Below, piece after piece: positions 13,691-24,709 of a stretch of DNA of 64,000 nt. The notes beneath the pieces were generated by a model. The model had not been told where the DNA came from and searched no databases. It saw only the letters and a list, made by a program, of their open reading frames with translations. Both the position numbers and the translations under genes were made by a program. The number at the start of each line of letters is the position of its first letter. Within the stretch, counting starts at the first letter, position 1. Source of the DNA: Cordia subcordata (taxonomy: Eukaryota; Streptophyta; Magnoliopsida; Boraginales; Cordiaceae); the NCBI GenBank assembly GCA_028554755.1, contig JAPTOF010000003.1, positions 26,824,001 to 26,888,000 on the forward strand, read 5' to 3'.

Positions 13691-13807
13691 GTTGGTCCTC
13701 TCCCTGGTCGGGCTGCCACTCACGCACATCCCTCGATTTGCCTCCCGCCTGGTTAAGGAACCTCTGGCCAGGTGAGAAAGGAGTTCTCCTTTGGTTAACC
13801 CTTTTGT
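13691..13807. mobile_element. 117-bp GC-rich insertion with 16-bp direct repeats (SINE-like?)
   Basis: The 16-mer AATAGTAAATCTTTAC occurs at 13675-13690 and again at 13808-13823, exactly flanking a segment whose base composition (GC-rich) contrasts with the AT-rich surroundings and which ends in CCCTTTTGT. Perfect direct repeats of this length are typical of target duplications made by LINE-driven retroposition. No tRNA A or B box is obvious, so the SINE label is tentative; a truncated retroposed RNA is the alternative. Confidence 0.55.
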
Positions 13808-13976
13808 AATAGTAAATCTTTACAAATTTCTTTGTGCCAAAGATCCCAATATCGATCTTATCAATTCACTACCATTAGATATTACTCGTGAGTCATGACT
13901 TTATGCCTTGACAAAATAGCAAGGAGACTGAAATCATTTGATTCATAAAGAGAGCGAAAAATTGAGACCACGTCAA

Positions 13977-14090
13977 GAGAGTGTTTGGCTTTGCTTATTT
14001 AGTGTTTACAAACAACATAAAAGACTATGTGAGAAAATATTTTTTTTAAGTACTTATAAGCACTTAAAATAAGTAAAGCCAAACACCCTC
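13977..14090. mobile_element. Tourist-like MITE, family A, short copy
   Basis: Starts GAGAGTGTTTGGCTTTGCTT and ends AAGCCAAACACCCTC: near-perfect terminal inverted repeats. Flanks are CAA and TAA, a mutated version of the TTA/TAA duplication seen around the other copies. Nearly the same size as 8421-8539. Confidence 0.7.
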
Positions 14091-14488
14091 TAAGAAGGCA
14101 CACGAAGTCTGTGTGCCATCAGCCATAAAGACATATTAAACGCCCGAAATTTCTCAACACGTGGACCGCCAACTAAGGTGCCACTGATGATTTTTTTTAT
14201 CATAAATTCTTGCACTAATGTCTAGAACAATATACACTTTGGCAGTCCATAAATATAGCAATTACACCCTATTACAGGAAATTGTATTTGTTGAAATCCA
14301 TAACATTCTGCAGAACTATCAGCACTCTTGCTGTGAAGGATTTTTTATCTGGGCTGCATTCTAGTATCTGTAATGATATGCAAGGCTTGAACTTTGTAAA
14401 AACACAGTGGTAAATATGACGCGCAAGGGATTTGATTCTCACAGAAAAGCTGTGCTTACTTTCATCCCAGTTGAAAGAATTCCGAAAT

Positions 14489-17400
14489 CTAGACCCCTTT
14501 GCATCTTACGTCTGCAACAAGATGACGAATGTGGGGGGCATACCATTTTACTCTTTCGATATGGTCGATAGAAACTTGCCAGCTGCGGCCTGCGAAATAA
14601 TCCATTTATTCTTACTTTGATGTACTGTACTTAGTGTAGTTTGATTTCATCAAATCGTTTGGAAAGGTTGTAATCGGTAAAACATGTTCTTCCAAGACTA
14701 ATTGAGGTCCTGAAATGAGTACCTTCAGATCTAGCAATTTCAAGGATGGATTTTGAGACATGGTCTGCCCACTGACTCTCTTCTGAGTCCTTCACATTCC
14801 CGTGTATATGCAATATTCCTCCTTTATCTCTGCATTCATTTTCCCACAGAAACAGAAAAGAAGAAAAAATGAGATACTAATAGAAATAGAATACGAATGT
14901 AAAGATGGCAGGTATTGATGCAGGTGACAGAGTGGGAAATGCAAAAGGGAAGGTCCAGAAAGGTATTCTGAATGAGCAAACATGATAAGATACAGATTAT
15001 AGAGGTAAAAGAAAAAGATATGTTAACATGAAGTGAACTTCTTTAACTAAATGACTAATCTTCCTATCTACTTTGAACAACATAAATGGTATCATCAGAG
15101 AAGAAATCTAGTAATCATAATTATTGGTATGACAAATAGTAAGCAAATATCCTGATGCTAGGCACAACAGCGCACAATGAACAATATGAACAGAAAATGC
15201 ACCTTAATGCTCTGACAGCAGTAACCCAACTACCCTCACTTGTGGGCAGGAGACCAAGACAGACTCGAGCAGCAACTCCCTGCCAGAAAGAAAAGGTAAG
15301 AGCACATGTCATTATCCTAATTTTGTTTGCCGGATGCCCAGACAACAAATAGTTCAAGTGCTGGTACTTTGTCAATATTCCAAAAGAATAAAATTAAGAG
15401 GACATATTAGTGGAAGCTGCCACTTCAAACAAGAGGATGGTAAGTACAGCAATAAGATCATGATAGCTCACAGATGATTCATAGCATGCAAGGGCAACTC
15501 ATATTCATATAAACAGATACATGGTCAGTATTCAGGTAAGCATGAAATTTAGCAATTAGCCCATGGTTCAAATTAGTTTCCAGAGCATTCATTTCATGAA
15601 TGTTTGGTTCAGTTTTCCTGTTTCAGACTGAGAGAAAAACAATGAAAAGCAAAAATAACAAGACAATGATACCAAACAATAGAAGCTGATTTTGACAAAA
15701 AAAAATTCATATCATGAGTTAAAATCTATTCTATTCTATTGATTATGACTGAGAAATTAGTGGGAACAAAAGTACAGAAATATATACATACCACTGGAGC
15801 CATAACTCGATTATCCCCTTCAAGTACAATGCAACGATCAGCTACAGAATTAACAAGTAGATTACGGCAGAGTGCCTCAACTGCAAATGGATTCCACTCG
15901 CAAGCATAAACAAGTTTTGCTTTGGCCCTAATGAATCAAACTTGTAAGGTCAAGTACTAAAAGAATCAATGACCCAAGAAAGAAGGAAAAGGAAGGTACT
16001 AACAGAACCAAAAGTAATTAAATGAAAGCAATCTTAGCATTTATTCATTATATAAAATGAAGCTGATGCCAAAACAAGAATTCTGCAAAAAATTCCTGAA
16101 GCTGAGTAGCAAGTCTTGTTCAATGCACAAGCCAAAGAAACCTTGTAAAGAATGAAATCTAAAAATTAATCATGCCTTTTTTTCTGTTTATTAGTTCATT
16201 TACTGTCTAAACATGAATCACAACTTTGTTGCCAAAAAGTCAAAAGCTTTTAATTTGCAATGTAGACAAAGAGAAGAAAGCAATACATGATATGCTGCTA
16301 TGATGATATGGTGGATGAAAGAACTACAATAAACAAAGAGTGTTATCCAGAAAATTTTAGAAAATGGCAATAGCAGCATACCTCACAAGGAATGGCAGTA
16401 CAAAGTATCCAATGCCAGCAAATAGATCTACAATAACTTCATCAGCACAGTCAATGCGGGCCATTCGAATCTTTTCAGAAAGATTACCCCAGGAGAACAT
16501 GCACTTGGTAGCATCAAAAGAATATAAAATTCCATTTTCACAATGTTCAACCCAACCATTATCTCCAACAAGCATCTCTAAAGTACTGTCCCTTGTTCCA
16601 GTTGGAGCAATTCGACCCTAGAAATCATCCAGAAAAGATTAGCCACTGAATCCAACAAAGTGAAGTGTCCCCAACCTTTTTATGGCATACTCTACAGCAT
16701 ATTTTCAACACGGTTATCCAATTGCATCTTAGCAATATATCAGATATACTCAGTGTCCAGAAGATGTACTGAGTTTGTAGCAGAAAAGCTACAACTATGC
16801 TAAGGTTAAAATACTAGGAGCAGATTAATATGCTTCCATAGTTGCATGTAGATAACCTTCAATTCCAATAAAAGGAAAAAAAAATGACTAGAGTATGCTC
16901 TGTCCAAAGGAGTTGATTAGTGATTCAGGGCATCTATTGTTTATATCAGAGTAGTCTCTAAAGTACCATGACATCCAAAAGTTTATTCCATTCACTACAA
17001 TATCAGTGATAGATACCATCAATCTTGATCTCATCAAACTGCTTCCGTAAATATTCATTCTTTTCCCCTTATTCTATTCTACTCATCAACTTCAAATCAT
17101 GCATTTATCTAGTTCATTCAGTTGTGAAATTCTGGTGTCTAATCTATCTTCAGTTCGTTCCTTTTCTTGTTCAAGAATTATTCCTTGAAAGTCAAAAGAG
17201 AACTAATTATCATAGTATAGTCTTGGGCAGAACCTAGATAACATCTGGAGATAAGCACAAGTGATAGGTGTAGTTAGTAGATGATAGAGTTGGACATTTA
17301 ATCACAACTGTTTTAGTTGCAATTAATGAGATATTATCTGCATCTTTTCGATGTAACACAGTTACACCAAAATAGACACTCATTGTTATACAAAACTTAA

Positions 17401-20400
17401 TGTAGTGCCCATGCATTAGACATAGCCCCACCATTTGCAATTAATATCAGGCTTTCCTTTGTAAGTCATCCCAGATAACATCCCCCTCCTCAGGGACAAA
17501 CTTTTATACGTTATTTAACCAAAAGAAAATATTAGACTTTTTTTCTTGGGCTCACTTTTATTCATTTACCATAACTTTTAGATGTTCAAAAATTAAAATT
17601 TCATATTCTCCTTTCCCCATTTCAAACTCCATCTCATGATCAACTATTATAGTTTCAAGTCTCCTATAAGTCAATGACATAAACACTCTCCTAAAACTCC
17701 ACGCTGAGTCAAACAGTGGTGTTCAATTATGGGAAAGAGTCTCAAAAAGTTGGCCATTTGCAGATTGACCTCTATGATATAAACAATTTAAATGGAATTG
17801 ACAAGATTGCAAAAATACTTCTTTTTCTTGTTTTAACAAATTGTGCAGAATCTATACTGAATACATTATGCCTTCAGTTATAGTTCATGCATGGCCCATG
17901 TGGACATGTAGTATCAATCGGTTGGAACTCACAATTTTCAGTTGCAGAGAAAAACTCAGAGTCCAGACAGGAGAAGTGTAGATAATAAGAACAAAGGGGC
18001 CTTAGCATCGGGGAAATTTAGTCTGGTAGTTTCTATTTTCCCCATTAGGATTGTAAATAGGTGGAGGGGGCAGGGAACTTTATGAAAAATTGTAGAGATC
18101 AAAAGGCATGAATGAACAAATCCAGAACAGAGAGTATATCCATTCTATATTTAACATCGAGTTAAGCAAGTTATCTGAAGCAGATAAGTGATTCAAGAAA
18201 CTACATGGGAACATTGAAACACATAAAAAGAACATACAACAAAACATTTGGAACAGATCAATCACAATTCCATAAATAGCTCACCTGTCGAGCAAGGCGT
18301 TGAGTTCTAAGTGATCTTGCAACAATGGGCCATAGCTCCTCCTGAATTAAGTCCCATGCTGTATCCTTGAATGATGTCGCAGGTAGCACAACAATATCTC
18401 CAAGCCGCTCCCATCTGAGATAGTCAAAAACGATAAGATGGACAGTGTAACCTGACAAAGCCCTGACAATTATTTTGTCATCACATAAATCACATATTAC
18501 TAGATCTTCAGGAAGAAGAAAGTTTTGGGGAGGAAGAAGTACAGTCTTGTACTGCCAATGGCACGGACACCAAAGGAATAAATGCCACACTCACCGTGAC
18601 GGTAGCTGCTCTAGGAGTTGCAGAGAGAGACCTTGATTACTTAGCAAAGAAGCCACAGCTTCCTTCATCATTGTTAAAGGAGATACTGGAGCTTTTTTCA
18701 CTTTGGCAACCTCATCAGCAACTTTGGTTGCACCACATGCCATTAGAACTTTTAAGGCTGTTGAGACAGATATATCTTTAGATAAATGGCTCTCTTGACA
18801 AAGTTGTTCTAAAGGATGACTTTCAGCTAGTCCTCCAGATGCATCTCTGAAAGTACTTTGGTCATCATATACAGCACAGAATTTGTCTGTGACAGGGAAA
18901 CAGATGTGAACTCCTCCTTCCTGTGACCAAACCTTTCTCCCAAGATCTAACCACCCAAATTTTTTCAATATGTCCTTCCCCAGTTTTGCATGTTTTCTTT
19001 CAAGCTGAAGAACCCAATGGGAAGCAACCATCTTTTGTCCCAATTTTTCAAACTCATCATCCTTGTTTAGACTTCCATTGCTTATGAGTTCAACTTCCCC
19101 CTGCAGAACTCGAGAGCTACCATTCTCTTTACTGATTGGCCCCTCCTTCTGATAATGAATGGGTTGATTTCTGACTTCACTAGGCTCAGGATAATCAACA
19201 AAATGCAGAAATGGAAGCAGTTGTATTTTCAGTGGTTCACTGAATTTTGTTCCAAATGCATAACAAGACGCCCCACCACCAATTATGATTAAATTATCAC
19301 CCACAACATTGGCTGTACTACGTACAAATAGGTCCTGGGTAATAGACTGTAAATTGACGTGCTTCCAAGAATGAGAGTGCAGATCCAGTAAGGATAAATC
19401 CTGATGATTCTGACTGACAGGGCATCCACCTAGAATGCCAAGATAATTCCCATATACAAACATCATGTGTGAGAATCTTGCATGAGGTATCTGCCCAGAT
19501 GTCTTTTCCTTCTTCCACATACACGTTTGAACATCAAAGCTGTAAAGGTCATTCAGAGCTTTCTCTCCATTGTGTCCTCCAAACATATACAACTGGGACC
19601 CATATTCCACCATGGAGTGAGAATGACGGGCACACGGCCAGTCCCCTTGGGTGTAAATCTCACTTAAAATCAAGTTATTTGTGTCAAGGGCATATAGTGA
19701 TGAAGATACTACATTGTCATGAATTCCACCAAATATGTATATTACTGAACCTACAACAGCTGCTGCGTGTCGATGCCTGTACAACAAGCAAACATTAATC
19801 AGAGCCAAACTGGCAATAGATTGATCTTAAATAACTTGCTTAACTCAACACAAACTTTTCCAACTTATTTGACCATTAAAAGCCATCAAGATATAGATGC
19901 CAATTATAATACATGCTAGATACAAACAAGAGACTTGAGCCATCTACAAAGGATAAAGTTGAATTCTAGATGCCTTGGAACATTACCTAGGGGAAAATTG
20001 ACTGCCAGAACACTGTAACATCCTCCATTCTTTCTTTGCATTTTCAAGTACCCACATGTCATTCAGAATATTCATTGGATCAGCCCTGCCTCCAATGATG
20101 TACATGTCATTTCCTATTACGGAAGATGTGTGACCCAAACGTGGAGAAGGGGCGCCCTGAACATCGAATTTTTCAACCTTGCCAGATTTTGGATCAAGTA
20201 GCAACAGGTCATTTCTTCTTGCATGTCTACCAATGCCTCCAAAACCACCAAAAATAAAAACCTTCTTCCAGTTTGCACCTTCCACTGTTGAAGCAGAGTG
20301 ACCCCACAGGCAAAGCCTCTCTACTGGTTCACCAGCAATTTCCATTTGGACAACAGATAAACTGAACACAGAAACCCTTGATGATCCTGCCAACGATTTA

Positions 20401-22221
20401 AACATTCAGACTTGCTGTCACATTAACGGGAAAATATCCTGCAATCAAAATATATTAGTATGTAACAGCACAATCAACAAGTCATCCAAAACCAAATTAA
20501 ACTAAACTAAGCCATTCTGCAATTTAGAGTTGACTATATGTTTCTAGTGGTGCCACTTATTCTTGTTGAGATCTTTCCTTTGTTAGCTCCATGCTTGAGA
20601 GATATCATTAGTCTATCTCCATCCAACTCCCCTTAGGTCTCCTTCAGCAACCTCCATAGCTTTACATCTCCTGAGACATGCCTCCACAGGTCTCCTCCTA
20701 TCATATTCAGACCATCTCTAATGGTTTTTCCTCATCTCGTTGTAAATTGGAGTTACCACAACTTCTATTCAATCATAACATTTGTTATTGTGTCCTTCCT
20801 AGCATGCCCAAACATTAAGCTAAGCACCTTGTCTTTTCTCGCCAATGGGTATTGACATTTTCTGAACATGTGTAGCACTTCACTACCCAGTGTATGATGG
20901 CAAGCTGGTGTTTGGCTATCGCATAATACAACTATTTTTTTCTAGTATTTCTTCCTATTTTAGTTAATCCACGGCCAATAAACTATTTCCCCAATCTAAA
21001 ATCATTTTAGTACTTCTTCCTAATTTAGTTAATCCACGGCCAGTAAACTACTTCCCCAATCTAAAATTATCTACTAAAGTACCTTTGGTTTCAAGATGAC
21101 TATTGAACAACTAAAATGGCATGAATTTGAACTTCCCATTAGCTGCATTACAAAAAAAGCCTAACAAAGGTGAGCTAAATGCAATAGATTGAGATCAAAG
21201 GAACACAACAAGAGCAGAATTAAACAAGCCGATTATCACAATTCATGATCAATACTGTATTCTTTTGGAATATGTAAAATCTCTAACAAGTCTTGCCGCA
21301 AGCAAGTAATCATAGGAAATGCCACACCACTTATAGTTAGTCAGATTCCATCTTCTCTCAATATCACAAAAACTATACAGCAAAAGCAAAAATGAGGCAT
21401 CAAAACTGTCTGACTATGCATAAAATTCAGCACTTACTTTTCGCGTCTACACTTGACAAATTCTCCAAAGATTCAAACTTTTCAGTCTCACCGCACACAG
21501 TACCCTCATCACAATCCATATCACCATCGACTAACAAATTTTCTCCATTATTCACGCTTGCCTCTGGCGTCGAAGAAAAGCCGCGCTTCAAAAGTGCTTC
21601 AAGAAAACCATTAGTCCTTTTCCTATTAGCCTTCATTTTCTCATTCGCAACCTCAACGAGGTACTTCACATACTCCAGCGACACCATTATCCTCCGGGTA
21701 TCTCCTAACGGCACCTCCAATCGAATCGAACACCGAATCGCAATGATGACTCTCTTGCTCACACTAGTAATCCCACTCTCTCTGAACCCAGACGAGATGG
21801 CTAGCGAAACCAACCTCTGACCTGCCTCTACGTCTTTACACTCCACAGCTACAATCAGCGGCTCAAATCTGAAGACCAAGCTATGAGGGTGGTCTGAAAC
21901 TGGGTGTCCAGACCCTGCTGAGTGAGTCAACTCGGAGGGGAAGAGAAGGGGGAGGACTGAGTTGGGGTGAACTGGATCATGGGAGATGAAGAGCCATGTA
22001 CCACCTCCGGCTTTCTTCTTGGGGGTGGAGGCGGGGTGGAGGGGTTGAGAAAAGATGGAGATGCGGCCGGAGCAAGAACTGGTGGTGAAGTAAGAAGGGT
22101 GAGAGTTGATGGCGTTGAGCAAAGGGATGATTGGTGTGTCAACGTTGCCTTTTGGAGACTTGTCTGGCTCCGGTGAATTCATGGCGGCTACGGTGGCTTT
22201 CTTCCTCTTCTCAAACTCCAT
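14489..22221 (-). CDS. TYW2/3/4: tRNA wybutosine-synthesizing protein 2/3/4 (TYW3-Kelch-TYW2 fusion)
   Basis: Nine exons on the minus strand: 22221-21438, 20386-19987, 19776-18595, 18414-18285, 16617-16382, 15927-15792, 15279-15203, 14829-14723, 14589-14489. They sum to 3153 nt, 1050 residues plus stop, with phases that fit at every junction. Residues 1-230 are a TYW3 methyltransferase domain (SSCSGRISIF, GGTWLFISHD). Residues 275-490 hold about six Kelch blades (VFIFGGFGG, MYIIGGRAD, IYIFGGIHD, LYMFGGHNG). Residues 690-1050 are the TYW2 aminocarboxypropyl transferase (RWERLGDIVVLP, SAM-binding DLFAGIGYFVLP, YACEWNP, EGDNR, WYAPHIRH). The product makes the wybutosine-type hypermodified G37 of tRNA-Phe in the cytosol, combining steps that yeast splits over separate proteins. 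Introns carry a LINE remnant (20540-20870). Assignment is firm. Confidence 0.95.
20540..20870 (-). mobile_element. LINE reverse transcriptase 3' remnant (in TYW intron 1)
   Basis: Read on the minus strand, the sequence gives a broken frame with EMRKNH, a stop, RWSEYDRRRPVEACLRRC and MEVAEGDLRGV. This resembles the region after the catalytic domain of plant LINE reverse transcriptases (KMRENRLRWFGHV then RRP.EAPVRRC). Frames are interrupted; a decayed fragment. Confidence 0.45.
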
Positions 22222-22369
22222 TTTTTCCTTCTTGAAATCTTCTCCACTCTTGCAAGAATCTCTTCTGGGGGGGTTTTGTTAGGGGTTTAACACAATTCCA
22301 CTTGTCTACTGCTGCTCTTGGGTTGTGAAGTTGGGCTATACTTTTGCAAAATTTTGAGGGAAAAAAAGA

Positions 22370-22497
22370 AAAAAAGGTTTGTAACTTTAGAACGGTTTAA
22401 ATTTTTTTAGAAACCAATAATTTTAAATTTTTCAAAAAAATATCTTTTTTTAATTTATAAAAGTACTTCAAAAAAATCTAATTCAAATGAACCTTGA
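22370..22497. mobile_element. MITE, family B, 3' fragment
   Basis: The words TTTTTTTAGAAACCA and AAAAAAATCTAATTCAAATG match the right half and right terminus of the element at 61880-62122 (TTTTTTTAGAAACCA and AAAAAAGCCAATCCAAACG). The left half is not recognisable. Confidence 0.45.
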
Positions 22498-23753
22498 ATA
22501 AGTTATTGTCAAAAATTTAAAGTTCGAACTTTTATATATATTATGAGTAGTGTTATATTGTTTTTGATTAATTTGGAACCAAAAATGTCGAACTTATAAT
22601 TATTGTGTGGTCTTTTATTGACTCGTGACATTTAAGATCAAATGTTGTATTATGAATTTTGCAACTTTGTATGAATTTAATTGGATATTGCCTATGGTAT
22701 TTTTATTGTTGTAGAAAAGTTAAATTATATTTTCATCGTCTTTTCGTTGTTAAATAATTACAGATACACTAATCCCTTTTTTCCTTCAATTGTTATATCA
22801 GTTTGGAGAAAACATTGCAAAGAATTGAATAATATCCTCCTCACACGTAGGATTGTATATGCTTGGGTTTGTTTTGGTTTTGATCATATTTTAAACCAAA
22901 TTAAAACCAATTAGTTTACATTTGAAAGAAATTAATTAGTTTTTTTTATCATATATATAACCTAACCGAACCAACATATTACAAATTTAATATTATAGGA
23001 TTTTAAAAAAATTTAAAAACTGAAAGTTCATAATAAAATTATATTAAAAAAACTCCATTTACTATTCATATTACAAATTTAATATCATAGGATTTTACCA
23101 TTAAAACAAAACACAAATTAGCTACTTAATAGTTAATGTTTCAAAATAAAGTCATGAAACTAAGGGCTCGACTCTCAAAATGTATAGAATTTGGGATCAA
23201 TATGTACATAAAATTAAAAATAAAAATAGTTCAATTTGATTTGGTTTGGTTTGGATATCTATTTCAACCAAACCAAATCAATTACTTTTTATTTGGCATT
23301 AACTAATTGGTTTTTAATCATTTAAAATAACCAAACCACCTAACTTTTTAGTTGATTTGAATTAATTTTATTGGTTTAACTAACCCGTGTTCACTTTTAT
23401 CACACAGGACAAAAAGAGTTTTTATGAAATCTAAACCCGGGAAGTGATTCTACATCTTTTTCCTTCCTTTATTTTTTTTTTCTCCTTTTTCTTTTTGGGT
23501 CACATTTTTCTTCCTTTCCTACTCTTAAAAGGTGAAGCCCAACCATAAACAAGGTATTAAAAGCACATAATGCCCATTATGTTAATTATTGGGTTCATTT
23601 CTGGGCCTCAACCAGGATATTAGAAATTTGGGCCTACAAGAAGTATCGTAATCGGCCTTTTCAACCCAACAATTCCGCCCGAGAGCTCATTTTCGTTCCT
23701 GTCAGCGGCCATTGCCCCAACGGTTGCTTCTGCTTCATCCTTTGCTTCTTCTG

Positions 23754-24605
23754 GTAAGCCTCTGCTCTCCCGATCTCTATACGCATACGTATACATATTT
23801 ATATATCTATAGAAATAAGTATAATATAATATATATATAATATTATTATTGCGTATTGTGTGCATAAAATACTTTTTGAGTGTGTTTAACGATTGAATTT
23901 TTTTCCCAAAACAAAAAGTTTTTTTTTTTGATGCTATTACTGTTTGAATTGAGACAAAGCATTTGTTAGATATAACTATAGATATTTGTTTAATTTTGGG
24001 GTATTTGAGCACATTTAGTTCATACTAGTTGCTCAGTTGCGTATGATATAGATACACAGCCACATGCATTTGTATATTTAAAATATTTTGAATGCTGATT
24101 ATGCAAAACTGAATTCTTTATGAAACCCTAATAGCGGGAAATTTTGATCTTTTCTGATTCTTGGTTATATAACGAACTTTGAATGTATCAATTTGATTCG
24201 ATTGTTAATAAAAATCAATATAGTAATGGGAAAATAGCAGCCCGGTGATTAAAGCTCCGGCCTTACCTAATTCTTGCTTAGCTCTTTTCATGATATGGTG
24301 TCAACTCTACCGTTAAGATTTCCTTTTTGATTTAGTAATTATAATTGATGGATTTTTAGTGATTAAAAAAAATGTCACCTTTAAATTGTAAAATTCTTCC
24401 ACCTTGATTATTTTTGTTTCCTTTCGTCATAAGTATTTGTAAGAATGCAGTGTTCTGTGTTGAAGGTTTATTTTCTTTAATTACTTGTTAGAAGGGCCGC
24501 AGCGGTACAAGTTCAAATCCGTTCTATTACTTTTACAATATTGGTTTTTGCACTTCCTTAGATGTGATAATTTCTTTAAGAGTTTAGATCATTTTGTGGT
24601 GGCAG
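23754..24605 (+). other. 5' UTR intron of the GON4-like gene
   Basis: A consensus donor (TTCTG then GTAAGC at 23754) follows a pyrimidine-rich, GC-richer stretch typical of a plant 5' UTR, and an acceptor (GGTGGCAG) ends at 24605, 104 bp before the ATG. The interval contains a SINE fragment. Predicted from splice consensus only. Confidence 0.55.
24231..24320 (-). mobile_element. Au-like SINE remnant
   Basis: AGCAGCCCGGTGATTAAAGC followed by GGCCTTACC and, 50 bp on, TGTCAACTCTACCGTTA resemble the reverse complement of the widespread plant Au SINE (GCAGCCCGGTGCACTAAGC, AGCCTTACC, ACTTTACCGTT), with an internal deletion. It sits inside the probable 5' UTR intron. Confidence 0.4.
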
Positions 24606-24709
24606 AAGATTGTTGATGTCTGGTTGTCTTTTGACTATGTGGATAAGCAATTCACAATTCTCGATGCATCTAATAGATCAGAGATAACAGTCTTATGATT
24701 TAACTTAAG

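Larger units (their letters stand above)
7964..14488. other. 6.5-kb gene-free, MITE-rich spacer
   Basis: It contains the peroxidase promoter (just above 7963) and the 3' flank of the TYW gene (just below 14489). No ORF has protein-like composition. Recognised contents are MITEs at 8421-8539, 10130-10554, 11242-11437 and 13977-14090, a short insertion at 13691-13807, a (GA)n tract at 9451-9469 and an AT microsatellite near 8227-8240. The remainder is AT-rich sequence in which I see nothing definable. Confidence 0.6.
22222..24709. promoter_or_regulatory. divergent promoter region between TYW and GON4-like genes
   Basis: Head-to-head spacer. The TYW start is at 22221 (-). The GON4-like transcript probably begins near 23650-23700 with a GC-richer 5' UTR exon ending at 23753. 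About 1.4 kb of AT-rich sequence between them must hold both promoters; it contains a decayed MITE (22370-22497) and long T/A tracts. No TATA box can be placed with confidence. Confidence 0.5.

Noticed and set aside
13624..13809. Open frame across the GC-rich insertion
   Set aside because: Frame crosses the junctions of the 117-bp insertion with its 16-bp flanking repeats; explained by the insertion, not a gene.
18258..18590. Whole open stretch read as one TYW coding exon
   Set aside because: Joining it to exon 3 needs a 36-bp intron or breaks the phase; the acceptor at 18415 gives the exact expected RWERLGD junction, so 18415-18594 is intron.
21392..22176. Plus-strand open frames opposite TYW exon 1
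   Set aside because: Antisense shadows; the minus frame has TYW3 motifs and correct splicing.
24495..24525. Sequence resembling a tRNA T-arm (GTTCAAATCC)
   Set aside because: No matching acceptor stem, D-arm or anticodon arm around it; at most a decayed SINE piece.
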